Below are positions 32,957-42,186 of a stretch of DNA of 64,000 nucleotides, piece by piece (positions within the stretch are counted from its first letter, which is position 1; each line of letters opens with the position of its first letter). This DNA comes from CAHJXG01 sp965277495. GTDB taxonomy: Bacteria > Pseudomonadota > Alphaproteobacteria > Acetobacterales > Acetobacteraceae. The notes beneath the pieces were generated by a model, which was given only the letters and a program-made list of their open reading frames with translations, had not been told where the DNA came from and searched no databases. The stretch is from contig OZ255824.1 of NCBI GenBank assembly GCA_965277495.1, positions 124,001 through 188,000 on the forward strand. Reading direction: 5' to 3'. A program made the position numbers and the translations under genes.

Positions 32957-34030
32957 ATGACCGACGACCTCCACGCGTTGCGCACCGAGACCGAGGCCGC
33001 GCTGGCCGCCGCTTCCGACCTGCGGGCCTGGGACGCCGTGCGCGTTGGCGTGCTGGGCAAGCAGGGACGGCTGACCGGACTGTTGAAGGAACTCGGCAAG
33101 GTCGCGCCGGAGCAACGGCGGGACCGTGGGGCGCAGCTCAATGTGCTCAAGGATGAACTCGCAGCGCTGATCGAGGCGCGCCGGGCGGCGCTGGATGCGG
33201 CGGCGCTGGATGCCCGGTTGGCTGGCGAACGCATGGACGTGTCGCTGGCCCCGCCGCCACGGCCGCAGGGCCTGATCCACCCGATCAGCCGCACCATGGA
33301 GGAGATGGCGGCGATCTTCGGCGCGATGGGCTTTGCGGTTGGCGAGGGGCTGGACGTGCAGACGGACTGGTTCAATTTCAGCGCGCTCAACATCCCGGCG
33401 CACCACCCGGCCCGCGCCGACCACGACACTTTCTATATGCCGGGCACGCGCGATGGCCGGCCACTGCTGCTGCGGACGCAGACCAGCGACGTGCAGATCA
33501 TCTCGATGCTGGAGACGCCGCCGCCGCTGCGGGTGATCGCGCCGGGCCGCACCTACCGCGCCGACCACGACGCGACGCACAGCCCGATGTTCCACCAATG
33601 CGAGGGGCTGGTGATCGACCGCGACATCACGCTCGGCCACCTGAAGGGCTGCTTGATCGACTTCCTGCGCGCGTTCTTTGGCATCGCGTCGCTGCCGGTG
33701 CGCTTCCGCAGCAGCTATTTCCCATTCACCGAGCCCAGCATGGAGGTCGACATCGGCTGGAACCGGCGCACCGGGGAGCTCGGCGGGGGCGGCGACTGGC
33801 TGGAAATTCTCGGCAGCGGCATGGTGCATCCGCGCGTGCTGGCGAACTGCGGCCTCGATCCGCGCGAGTGGCAGGGCTTCGCGTTCGGCATGGGGGTCGA
33901 GCGGGTGACGATGCTGAAACACGGCATCCCGGACCTGCGGCCGTTCTACGAGAGCGACCTGCGCTGGCTTCGGCATTATGGATCGAGCCCGCTGGCGCCG
34001 GTGTCGCTGCACGAGGGCATCGCGCCATGA
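32957..34030 (+). CDS. pheS: Phenylalanyl-tRNA synthetase alpha subunit
   Basis: PheS carries the class II catalytic core that charges tRNA-Phe. The 357-residue product has an N-terminal coiled coil (about 1-95), motif 2 region (FHQCEGLVIDRDITLGHLKG, in part) and the C-terminal motif 3 GFAFGMGVERVTMLKHGIPDLR (in part). An in-frame ATG at 32918 sits inside the terminator T-tract; ATG 32957 gives the standard N-terminus and is preferred. It overlaps pheT by ATGA. Confidence 0.97.
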   Translation: MTDDLHALRTETEAALAAASDLRAWDAVRVGVLGKQGRLTGLLKELGKVAPEQRRDRGAQLNVLKDELAALIEARRAALDAAALDARLAGERMDVSLAPPPRPQGLIHPISRTMEEMAAIFGAMGFAVGEGLDVQTDWFNFSALNIPAHHPARADHDTFYMPGTRDGRPLLLRTQTSDVQIISMLETPPPLRVIAPGRTYRADHDATHSPMFHQCEGLVIDRDITLGHLKGCLIDFLRAFFGIASLPVRFRSSYFPFTEPSMEVDIGWNRRTGELGGGGDWLEILGSGMVHPRVLANCGLDPREWQGFAFGMGVERVTMLKHGIPDLRPFYESDLRWLRHYGSSPLAPVSLHEGIAP

Positions 34031-36480
34031 AGTTCTCATTGGGCTGGCTGCGCACGCATTTGGACACCGAGGCCGGGCTGGACGCCATCACCGACCGGTT
34101 GACGGCGATCGGCCTTGAGCTGGAGCGGGTGGAGGATCCGGGCGCGGCGCTTTCGGCGTTCCGGATCGCACATGTTATCGAGGCTTTGCCTCACCCGAAT
34201 GCCGACCGGCTGCGGGCGTGCCGGGTGGATACGGGCACCGCCGTCGTCTCCGTCGTATGCGGCGCGCCGAACGCGCGGACCGGGATGCGGGCGGTGTTCG
34301 CACCGCCGGGCAGCATCATCCCGGCAACCGGCGCCGTGCTGAAAGTGGGCGAAATCCGTGGTGTCGAGAGCGCAGGAATGCTGCTGAGCGCGCGCGAGAT
34401 GGGCCTGGGCGACGACCACGCGGGCATTGTCGAACTGCCGGACGACGCTCCGGTGGGCACGCCTTATGCAGCCTGGGCCGGGCTCGACGATCCCGTCATC
34501 GAGATCAGCGTGACTCCGAACCGCGGCGATGCGCTGTCGGTGCGGGGCGTGGCGCGGGACCTCGCGGCGGCAGGGTTGGGCGTCTTGCGGCCCTGGACGC
34601 CGGCGGTGGTGCCGGGCGTAGGCGATAGCATGGTGTCCTGGGCGATCGACATGCCGGAGGCTTGTTCCTGGGTATTGGGCCGCACCGTGCGGGGCGTGCG
34701 CAACGGTCCGAGCCCCGAGTGGTTGCAACGACGGTTGCTGAGCGTCGGGCTGCGTCCGATCAGCGCCCTCGTGGATATCACGAACTTCTTTACAATTGAT
34801 TTAGGCCGGCCACTGCACGTGTTCGACGCGGACCGGGTGCAGGGCGGCGTGCTGCGCTTCCGGCCCGGCGCGGGCGAGACCTTTCGCGCGTTGAACGGTC
34901 GCGACTACGTGGCGGACCCGGCCGATTGCGTCATCGCCGACAGCGCCGGGGTACAATCGCTGGCCGGGGTGATCGGCGGCGAGGCGACCGGCTGCACCGA
35001 GGCGACGGTCAACGTGTTCATCGAGTGCGCGCTGTTCGACACCGTGCACGTGGCGCTGACGGGCCGCCGCCACGCCATCGCGTCCGACGCGCGCCAGCGG
35101 TTCGAGCGCGGCGTCGACCCGGCGCTGCTGCCCCAAGCCTTGGAGGCGGCGACGCGGATGGTCTTGGACCTGTGCGGCGGCGAGGCCAGCGCCGTGGTGC
35201 ACGCCGGCGCCGAACCTGCGTGGCAACGCAGCGCCACCATGCGGTTCGAACGGCTGGGCGGCTTGGGTGGCCTGGACGTTCCTCCGGACCAAGCCGTGGC
35301 GGCGCTGACTGGCCTGGGGTTCATGGTCGAGGCGCAGACGGACGACGCCGTGCGGGTGGCCGTGCCATCGTGGCGCAACGACATCGCCGCGCCGATCGTG
35401 CTGGACCAGGCGCCGAGCCTCGCGCCCGGCCGTGCCCGCATCGCTGCCGAGGGCTGCGCCGTCATCGAGCCAGAGGCGGACCTGATCGAGGAGGTGCTGC
35501 GGCTGCGTGGGCTGGACAGCATCCCGCCGGTGTCGTTGCCCCGCATGGCCCCGGTGCCGCCGGCGGTGCTGACGCCGCGGCAAATTCGGACCGCGCTGGC
35601 CCGGCGCGTGCTGGCGGCCGCGGGCCTGGTGGAATGCGTGACGTTCAGCTTCATGGACCACGGCCAGGCGGCGCTGTTCGGGGATGCGCCGGAAGCGTTG
35701 CGCCTGCTGAACCCGATCGCGTCCGACCTGGACCAGATGCGGGAAACGCCGGTGGCGACCCTGGCGCTGGCGGCGCAGCGCAACGCGGCGCGGGGGGCGA
35801 CCGAGGCGCGGCTGTTCGAGGTCGGGCCGGCGTTCGCAGCCACGGGGCAGCATGTGGTGGCGGCCGGGGTGCTGGCAGGGTCGACCCCGCGGCATCCGCT
35901 GGCGCCGTCGCGCGGGCTGGGCGCAATGGACGCGAAGGCGGCGGCGATGGAACTGCTTGCGGCGTTGGGACTGCCGATGGAGAGCCTGAGCGTCACGGCC
36001 GACGCGCCGGGGTTCTATCATCCCGGACGGTCCGGGGTGATCCGGCAGGGGCCACGCCTGGTGCTGGCGACGTTTGGGGAGCTGCATCCGCGCGTGTTGC
36101 AGGCGCTCGATTTGGGTGGCCCGGCGGCGGCGTTCGAAGTGTTCCTCGACCGCGTGCCGGAGCCGAAGCGCCGGCGCAAGTCGCCCCCCGACCTGCCAGC
36201 CTTCCAGCCGGTGCGGCGCGATTTCGCCTTCGTAGTAGATAGGGACGTCGTGGTGGATGCGCTGCTGCGGGCCGCGCGCGGCGCCGAGCGTGCATCGATA
36301 TCAGGCGTTAACGTATTCGACATCTATATGGGCGATATGGTGCCGCCAGGGCAGAAGTCGGTGGGGATCGAGGTGGAATTGCAACCGCGGGAGCGCACGC
36401 TGACGGACGCGGAGATCGAGGCTGTGGGCGCCAAGGTGGTGGCCGCAGTGGCAAAGGCGACGGGCGGCGCGCTGCGGTAA
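34027..36480 (+). CDS. pheT: Phenylalanyl-tRNA synthetase beta subunit
   Basis: PheT binds tRNA-Phe, hosts the editing site and completes the alpha2-beta2 enzyme. The 817-residue protein starts MKFSLGWLRTHLDTEAGLDA. It has the tRNA-binding OB domain (about 40-150, with ALPHPNADRLRACRVDTG), B3/B4 editing domains (about 210-400), B5, and the C-terminal anticodon-binding FDX domain (PVRRDFAFVVDRDV). Length is normal. The start overlaps the pheS stop by four bases. Confidence 0.97.
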   Translation: MKFSLGWLRTHLDTEAGLDAITDRLTAIGLELERVEDPGAALSAFRIAHVIEALPHPNADRLRACRVDTGTAVVSVVCGAPNARTGMRAVFAPPGSIIPATGAVLKVGEIRGVESAGMLLSAREMGLGDDHAGIVELPDDAPVGTPYAAWAGLDDPVIEISVTPNRGDALSVRGVARDLAAAGLGVLRPWTPAVVPGVGDSMVSWAIDMPEACSWVLGRTVRGVRNGPSPEWLQRRLLSVGLRPISALVDITNFFTIDLGRPLHVFDADRVQGGVLRFRPGAGETFRALNGRDYVADPADCVIADSAGVQSLAGVIGGEATGCTEATVNVFIECALFDTVHVALTGRRHAIASDARQRFERGVDPALLPQALEAATRMVLDLCGGEASAVVHAGAEPAWQRSATMRFERLGGLGGLDVPPDQAVAALTGLGFMVEAQTDDAVRVAVPSWRNDIAAPIVLDQAPSLAPGRARIAAEGCAVIEPEADLIEEVLRLRGLDSIPPVSLPRMAPVPPAVLTPRQIRTALARRVLAAAGLVECVTFSFMDHGQAALFGDAPEALRLLNPIASDLDQMRETPVATLALAAQRNAARGATEARLFEVGPAFAATGQHVVAAGVLAGSTPRHPLAPSRGLGAMDAKAAAMELLAALGLPMESLSVTADAPGFYHPGRSGVIRQGPRLVLATFGELHPRVLQALDLGGPAAAFEVFLDRVPEPKRRRKSPPDLPAFQPVRRDFAFVVDRDVVVDALLRAARGAERASISGVNVFDIYMGDMVPPGQKSVGIEVELQPRERTLTDAEIEAVGAKVVAAVAKATGGALR

Positions 36481-36519
36481 ACCGCTGACTTTTACCGGGG
36501 AACCTACTACATCACGGGA

Positions 36520-38325
36520 ATGACCGACACTCCGCTGCATCTCATCCGCAACTTCGCAATCATCGCGCATATCGACCACGGCAAGTCGACCCTGGCGGAC
36601 CGGCTGATCCAGGTCTGCGGCGGCCTGACGGAACGCGAGATGTCGGCGCAGGTGCTCGACAGCATGGAGCTCGAAAAGGAGCGCGGCATCACCATCAAGG
36701 CGCAGACGGTGCGGCTGGCCTACAAGGCGAACGATGGCCTGACGTATGAGTTGAACTTGATGGACACGCCGGGCCACGTGGACTTCGCCTATGAGGTCAG
36801 CCGCAGCCTGGCGGCGTGCGAGGGCTCGCTGCTGGTGGTGGACGCGAGCCAGGGGGTCGAGGCGCAGACGCTGGCGAACGTGTACCAGGCGTTGGACGCC
36901 GGGCACGAGATCGTGCCGGTGCTGAACAAGATCGACCTGCCGGCGGCCGAGTGCGACCGGGTGAAGCAGCAGATCGAGGACGTGATCGGCCTGGACGCCA
37001 CCGACGCGGTGATGATCAGCGCCAAGACGGGCCTCAACATCGAGGGCGTGCTGGAGGCGCTGGTCACCCGGCTGCCGCCGCCTGAGGGCGTTGCCGACGC
37101 GCCGTTGAAGGCGCTGCTGGTCGATAGCTGGTACGACCAGTATTTGGGCGTGGTGATCCTGGTGCGGATCAAGGACGGACGGCTGAAGCGCGGGCAGAAG
37201 ATACGCATGATGTCGAATGGCGCTGTGCACAACGTGGAGCAGGTGGGCGTGTTCACGCCGAAGATGATCCCGACCGGCGATTTGGGGCCGGGCGAGATGG
37301 GGTTCATCACGGCGTCGATCAAAACCGTGGCCGACTGCAACGTGGGCGACACCATCACCGACGACCGGGTGCCGGCGGCGGCGGCACTGCCGGGGTTCAA
37401 GGCCAGCATTCCCGTGGTGTGGTGCGGCCTGTTCCCGGTCGACGCCGACGACTTCGAGCACCTGCGCGACAGCCTCGGCAAGCTGCGGCTGAACGATTCG
37501 AGCTTTCATTATGAGGCGGAGACTTCGGCGGCGCTGGGCTTCGGCTACCGCTGCGGATTCCTTGGCCTGCTGCATTTGGAAATCATCCAGGAGCGGCTGA
37601 CCCGCGAGTTCAACCTGGACCTGATCGCGACGGCGCCGAGCGTGGTGTATCGCATCCACACGACCAAGGGCGCGGTCGAGGAACTGCATAACCCGGCCGA
37701 CATGCCGGAGCCGATGAAGATCGACCATATCGACGAGCCCTGGATCAAGGCGACGATCATGGTGCCGGACGATTATCTCGGCAGCGTGCTGACGTTGTGC
37801 AACGAGCGGCGCGGGCAGCAGGCGGACCTCACCTATGTCGGCAACCGTGCGATGGCGGTGTATCGGCTGCCGCTGAACGAGGTGGTGTTCGATTTCTATG
37901 ACCGGCTGAAGTCGGTCAGCCGCGGCTATGCGAGTTTTGACTATTCGATGGACGGCTATGAGGAGAGCGACCTGGTGCGGATCAGCATCTTGGTCAACCA
38001 GGACCCGGTCGACGCGCTGTCGTTCATCGCGCACCGGAGTGCCGCGGAGAACCGCGGGCGGAGCATCTGCGCCAAGCTGAAGGATTTGATTCCGAAGCAG
38101 TTGTTCAAGATCGCGATCCAGGCGGCCATCGGCGGCAAGGTGATCGCGCGCGAGACGATCGGAGCGTTGAGCAAGGACGTGACGGCGAAGTGCTACGGCG
38201 GCGACATCAGCCGCAAGCGCAAACTGCTGGACAAGCAGAAAGAGGGCAAGAAGCGGATGCGCCAGTTCGGCAAGGTGGAGATCCCGCAGTCGGCATTCTT
38301 GGCTGCGCTGAAGATGGATGCCTGA
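36520..38325 (+). CDS. lepA: Elongation factor 4 (LepA)
   Basis: LepA is a ribosomal GTPase with a role in translation initiation and subunit maturation. The 601-residue length matches the family. GTPase motifs are AHIDHGKSTLADRL (about 15-28), ERGITIKAQTV (switch I), DTPGHVDFAYEV (G3) and NKIDLPAAE (G4). The LepA-specific C-terminal domain ends in KKRMRQFGKVEIPQSAFLAALKMD (in part). It lies 39 bp after pheT and may share its transcript. Confidence 0.98.
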   Translation: MTDTPLHLIRNFAIIAHIDHGKSTLADRLIQVCGGLTEREMSAQVLDSMELEKERGITIKAQTVRLAYKANDGLTYELNLMDTPGHVDFAYEVSRSLAACEGSLLVVDASQGVEAQTLANVYQALDAGHEIVPVLNKIDLPAAECDRVKQQIEDVIGLDATDAVMISAKTGLNIEGVLEALVTRLPPPEGVADAPLKALLVDSWYDQYLGVVILVRIKDGRLKRGQKIRMMSNGAVHNVEQVGVFTPKMIPTGDLGPGEMGFITASIKTVADCNVGDTITDDRVPAAAALPGFKASIPVVWCGLFPVDADDFEHLRDSLGKLRLNDSSFHYEAETSAALGFGYRCGFLGLLHLEIIQERLTREFNLDLIATAPSVVYRIHTTKGAVEELHNPADMPEPMKIDHIDEPWIKATIMVPDDYLGSVLTLCNERRGQQADLTYVGNRAMAVYRLPLNEVVFDFYDRLKSVSRGYASFDYSMDGYEESDLVRISILVNQDPVDALSFIAHRSAAENRGRSICAKLKDLIPKQLFKIAIQAAIGGKVIARETIGALSKDVTAKCYGGDISRKRKLLDKQKEGKKRMRQFGKVEIPQSAFLAALKMDA

Positions 38326-38381
38326 GGAGTTCTGGACTGGGTTGCATGATCGCCCGGCGGTGTTATTGATGCCGCCGCGCT

Positions 38382-38471
38382 GGAGAGATGGCCGAGCGGC
38401 TTAAGGCGCACGCTTGGAAAGCGTGTGTGCGTGCAAGCGTACCGTGGGTTCGAATCCCACTCTCTCCGCCA
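38382..38471 (+). tRNA. tRNA-Ser (GGA)
   Basis: A 90-base class II tRNA with acceptor stem GGAGAGA/TCTCTCC, discriminator G and encoded CCA. The D-arm contains GGCCGAGCGGCTTAAGGC, the anticodon loop TTGGAAA has GGA at 38416-38418 reading TCC and TCT, a long variable arm (GTGTGCGTGCAAGCGTAC) follows, and the T-loop is TTCGAATC. The next gene, in an AT-rich patch, ends 34 bp beyond its 3' end, the usual geometry of a tRNA integration site. Confidence 0.97.
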
Positions 38472-38505
38472 AAGTCGAATGCAACAAATTGCTCGAACGC
38501 TGATG

Positions 38506-40074
38506 TTAATTGGAGGATTTTGATATCGCGGCACCCCCGCCAAGATTTAGAACGAACCCGATCCCAGTTTCTCCAGACATACGCGTTGAGAATTCGTCCA
38601 CAGCCTCCGAACCCCCATTAATTTGCTCAACTTGCCTCGCGTTCAGCTCCGAGATCTCAAGTGTTTTAGTCTCTCCAGCATCCAAGATGTTGACTCGCCC
38701 CACCGCGCAAAACCCTATTGCGGAAGCACCGAAAGTAAGGTGACCAAGCACGAGTAATTCAGACGTTTTTAGATCAGAAGGGAAATCGGACGTTGGAGCC
38801 AAGCTAAGACCTGAAATAGACAAATCTTTCGGATCAGATATCAAATTATGGACGAACTGGATAATGCCGATTTGTTCGTTAATCTCGGAAATTGTGATAG
38901 ACAGCTCTTCTGCATCGGCTGTGACCAGAATGTTGCGTAATCCCGTTAATATTCCATGAGCAAACCGGATTTGTGACTCACTCATACTGGAAGGCATCGG
39001 TTGGAAATCTGCACGAAAAACGTGGCGATGCCTCACTTTAAGTTCAAAAATTCCATCGTTCATTGTAAGAAGTCTTTGAAGTTTATTGACTCTAAGATGT
39101 GCCCTAATAGTAAATGGGCGCTTGTTTCCAAGTCCGCTTTCTAACGAGATAGAATTGCTTTCTGGATCGAGTATCATTTCCAAATGAGAATTAGACAGTC
39201 GGATTTTGCAATAGTGAGAGCTTAAGCCTAAACTGAGAGGAACTCGAACATCTACCTTTAACAAAAGGTTTTCGCTAAAATCCTTATTCTTGATCGATAA
39301 TTCACCTGATATTGGATGAGGAGAGATGGAAAGCTCCGCTGGCGATGAGTCCTCTATTTTTGGCCAAGTAATTCCCCATCGAATCTCGCTTACGCTGAAA
39401 TCGTTGACATGGGTCGTTTTCATACCCAACATGATATGAGCAAAATCTGATGAATTTGCTGCCTTTATTGTAAATCGTCCAGTATACCGTACGTTGCTGA
39501 AACCAAGATTTTCTCGCTGTTCTTGTTTTAACTTAGCATATACATCAGGTTTAGGCTCGCAAGCCTTTTCTATTGCTTCCTTAATACCATCTCCAGAAAC
39601 AAACTTCTTTGTAGCATATTTGTCAAAATGTAATGTCAAAAATGTCTTGTTGATCAGTAGGCTATTCTTCGCTTGACATCTCCGTAGTTCAAGCAGCATG
39701 CGTGAGAGTAGATCATCCATTACATGCAAAAGATAAAGTGCAGTAAATTCTTGTGCAGCATCAACGACCAACACGCAAATAAACGCAGTCTGTGGATGCG
39801 TCACAAGCCGCTCTGCTGCAGAGAGCCGGAGTTTAATTCGGTTTGATCCTGGTCCGACTGTTTTTACCTGTACTTTGCCTTCTGGGGGATGCAAGCGGAA
39901 GTCCAAAGTTGATTGCGTTGTGGGCGGTGAGAATGGAAATTCTACAAGGTAGTCCCAACCTGTTCGGTCCCAATCCGCCGAGCGATTGGCGATCAAACCA
40001 GCCTCGGTGCAAAGTAGAGCAAATTTCTGCTCACCAAGCCTGCCGAGGCTGTCGGAATTGATCGAGAGCGCCAA
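38506..40074 (-). CDS. Large hypothetical protein with N-terminal PD-(D/E)xK-like (DUF4365-type) domain
   Basis: The 522-residue protein is unlike its neighbours in base and codon use: AT-rich third positions in a GC-rich genome. The N-terminal approx. 160 residues carry GRLGEQKFALL (Glu15), WDRTGWDYLVEF (Asp41) and EGKVQVKTV (Gln69-x-Lys71), the E...D...QxK arrangement of DUF4365/Mrr-like nucleases, followed by FICVLVVDAAQEFTALYLL. The remaining 360 residues are not recognised; they look beta-rich and end in a Gly-rich NLGGGAAISKSSN. It abuts tRNA-Ser, and no integrase lies beside it. A single-gene defence or mobile-element effector is an inference. Confidence 0.7.
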   Translation of the reverse strand: MALSINSDSLGRLGEQKFALLCTEAGLIANRSADWDRTGWDYLVEFPFSPPTTQSTLDFRLHPPEGKVQVKTVGPGSNRIKLRLSAAERLVTHPQTAFICVLVVDAAQEFTALYLLHVMDDLLSRMLLELRRCQAKNSLLINKTFLTLHFDKYATKKFVSGDGIKEAIEKACEPKPDVYAKLKQEQRENLGFSNVRYTGRFTIKAANSSDFAHIMLGMKTTHVNDFSVSEIRWGITWPKIEDSSPAELSISPHPISGELSIKNKDFSENLLLKVDVRVPLSLGLSSHYCKIRLSNSHLEMILDPESNSISLESGLGNKRPFTIRAHLRVNKLQRLLTMNDGIFELKVRHRHVFRADFQPMPSSMSESQIRFAHGILTGLRNILVTADAEELSITISEINEQIGIIQFVHNLISDPKDLSISGLSLAPTSDFPSDLKTSELLVLGHLTFGASAIGFCAVGRVNILDAGETKTLEISELNARQVEQINGGSEAVDEFSTRMSGETGIGFVLNLGGGAAISKSSN

Positions 40075-40298
40075 TGTTGATACCTATTCACGACAATGAG
40101 CAGACAACTACGCAGAGATAAGCCATAAGCAGTTGCGTCATAAAGGCTTGCGAAGGTCACTCAGGAGCTTTTGCGACTTGAATGATCTCTTTTCTTTATA
40201 GGTTCGTGTGACAGACAGCGTTCCCGGAGTGGTGCGCTCCAGGGGAGCGCACCAGCAATCGTCTTTTAATCCCAAGCTACAAGGATTGGTAATCCTTA
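40075..40298. other. AT-rich intergenic region with two hairpins
   Basis: These 224 bases lie upstream of the PD-(D/E)xK-like gene and end at the tannase stop. They hold an 11-bp perfect hairpin (40230-40254) and a 7-bp perfect hairpin (40281-40297). The first 100 bases next to the gene are AT-rich and should carry its promoter. No copy of the tRNA-Ser 3' end was seen. Confidence 0.5.
40230..40254. terminator. 11-bp perfect hairpin
   Basis: TGGTGCGCTCC, loop AGG, then its exact complement, followed on the plus strand after 9 bases by TTTT. It may be a bidirectional terminator or an island-boundary palindrome. Confidence 0.4.
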
Positions 40299-42026
40299 CT
40301 ACCCCCCACCCAACCCAGCCTGCTCCCCATTCGGCCCCACCTTCAACAACAACTGGTTCGGCGCACAACTCCAACTCGCAGCCGCATTCACATCCCCCGT
40401 CCCACCATACGTAGCCTGAGTCGGATACGGGCAGAGCGGCATCGTCCGGTCCACCGCCTTCGTCGGATCGTCGTTCACGTAATGCGCCGCCGGGATGCTC
40501 GCAGGCGCCACATTCTGCTCAACCCAATTCTCCAACGGCGTCAAGGTGTCGAACACGTTCGGCCCCGGTCCGCCAATGCAGTGCTGCATGCCCGGCACCA
40601 TGAACAGCCGGACCGACCGCTGCAGCTTGCCGTAACCGCCCGCATTGGCCGCCAACTGCTCATACAGCCCAATGGTGCGGAACGGCGTCAGCGCCGGGTC
40701 GCTGTAGCCGTGATAGATAATCAGCTTGCGGCCGCGCTGGATATAGCGGCGATAGCCCGCCGGGTCCGAAGCGTCCGCAGCCGCCGTCCGGGCGTCGAAC
40801 GTCGCGAGCGCGCCGCTGTCGACATAGCCGTCCGTCGAAACCGGGAAGTCGCGCAGGTTCGACTTCGGATCCTGGTTCACGATGTCCTGGATGATGTGGT
40901 CGCTGAACTGATAGCCATACGGGGCCGGCGCAAACCCGCTGTTGCCAAAAGGCTCGCGCGCATTGAAGTCCGCAGGCGGCGCCAGGCCGGTGGTCCAAAC
41001 GTCGGCCCCGCCGCCAGTGAGCGCCCCGGTCGCGCTGGTGGCCAGGTTGCTCACCGAAAACCCAGGATACGCCACGCCGCCATAAACGTTGCGGACCGCA
41101 CTGAAATACGCATTCAGCGTGTCCGCCTGCCCGGTGCTCAGGCAGGCCTGCTCCTGTCCGGGCTGGCACACCAGGCTGTATGGGTCGAACGAACAGGCGG
41201 CCGGGTTCTGGATCAGCCCGTCATCCACCCCGTCCGTCTTGACGCAACTCGCGTTGACCGCCGCGTCCACCAGGGGCAGCAGCGTCGCCGGGAGGTAGTT
41301 CGATGGCGAAAGCTGCTGCTTGGCCAGCCGAGCGCCGCCGATGACGGAGCGGATGTCGAGGAACGGGTCGCCGGCGATGATGCCGTCATAATCGGCCGGG
41401 AACTGCGTCGCCTCAACCAGCGCCTGGCGCCCGCCGTTCGAGCAGCCGTCGAAATAGGCCTCCCGAATCGGCTGCTGGTCATAGAACCCTTGGGTGAGCA
41501 GCTTGCCGCTGACCGTCACCTGGTGCGTGGCGCGGAAGTAATAGTCGGCGAGCTTGGCCCGGTCCGGCTTGCCCGGCGCCAGCAGCGCAAAGCTCGCGTC
41601 CGTGTTGCCGGCCAGGTGCCCTTCGTCGGTGATCGCCGTGGCGTAGCCTTTGGCAAGCGCGCCCTGGCGGTCGACGAAGTTGGCGGAGAAATCGGCATAG
41701 GCCGACCCGGCGAGGCCGCCGACGCCAAAGAACAGGAACTTCTTGTTCCAATTGGCCGGGAACTGCAGCTCGAACCCGGCCGAGCCTGCCGGCGCACCAC
41801 CGCCGCTGGTGTTGAGCTGGCCCACCACGTCGCAATAGGCGGGGTTCGTGCCGGCGGCGTCGACCGCGGTGGCGCTCACGATCGTCACGCCCGCGACCGC
41901 CAGGCCCTCGATCGCGCCGACGCTGCATGCGGTCGCCGCGTTTGCCGCCGGGGCCGCCAGGGCGATCCCGCAGCCGATGGCCAGCGGGTAGGTCCAACCC
42001 CAGTTCCTATGAAATCGGTGCATCAT
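40299..42026 (-). CDS. Tannase/feruloyl esterase family hydrolase
   Basis: This is a secreted alpha/beta hydrolase of the tannase family, which cleaves ester bonds of gallates, ferulates or related aromatic esters. The 575-residue product has a signal peptide (LAIGCGIALAAPAANA), the nucleophile motif GCSNGGRQALVEA whose Ser lies in the Cys-Ser-x-Gly-Gly tannase form, GYSDPALTP for the acid, and MQHCIGGPGPNVFD with the catalytic His beside its disulfide Cys. The start at 42026 follows GAGGGAA; a longer frame to 42110 is less likely. Substrate within the family is uncertain. Confidence 0.9.
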   Translation of the reverse strand: MMHRFHRNWGWTYPLAIGCGIALAAPAANAATACSVGAIEGLAVAGVTIVSATAVDAAGTNPAYCDVVGQLNTSGGGAPAGSAGFELQFPANWNKKFLFFGVGGLAGSAYADFSANFVDRQGALAKGYATAITDEGHLAGNTDASFALLAPGKPDRAKLADYYFRATHQVTVSGKLLTQGFYDQQPIREAYFDGCSNGGRQALVEATQFPADYDGIIAGDPFLDIRSVIGGARLAKQQLSPSNYLPATLLPLVDAAVNASCVKTDGVDDGLIQNPAACSFDPYSLVCQPGQEQACLSTGQADTLNAYFSAVRNVYGGVAYPGFSVSNLATSATGALTGGGADVWTTGLAPPADFNAREPFGNSGFAPAPYGYQFSDHIIQDIVNQDPKSNLRDFPVSTDGYVDSGALATFDARTAAADASDPAGYRRYIQRGRKLIIYHGYSDPALTPFRTIGLYEQLAANAGGYGKLQRSVRLFMVPGMQHCIGGPGPNVFDTLTPLENWVEQNVAPASIPAAHYVNDDPTKAVDRTMPLCPYPTQATYGGTGDVNAAASWSCAPNQLLLKVGPNGEQAGLGGG

Positions 42027-42186
42027 CGACGTTCGTTCCCTCATGCTGCGGCGGTTGGCCCGCCGTGGTGTTGCCGCGGGCTTGACGGATGCTGCCGCTT
42101 CGGCCCTCACGCAGGCTAAACACCGTTGGGATGGACGGCAATCTCATGTTAACGTTCAATACGCCCGCGAAAGGCGTCAAGGAAGC

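Noticed and set aside
31459..33156. 565-codon frame spanning the HNH gene, rpmI and rplT as one protein.
   Set aside because: Beyond about 32112 it reads the ribosomal genes out of frame and has no domain; only the HNH part is real.
40075..40298. Search for a second attachment site copying the tRNA-Ser 3' end.
   Set aside because: Only AATCCCA near 40267 matches, too short to count as a direct repeat; no integrase gene is present.
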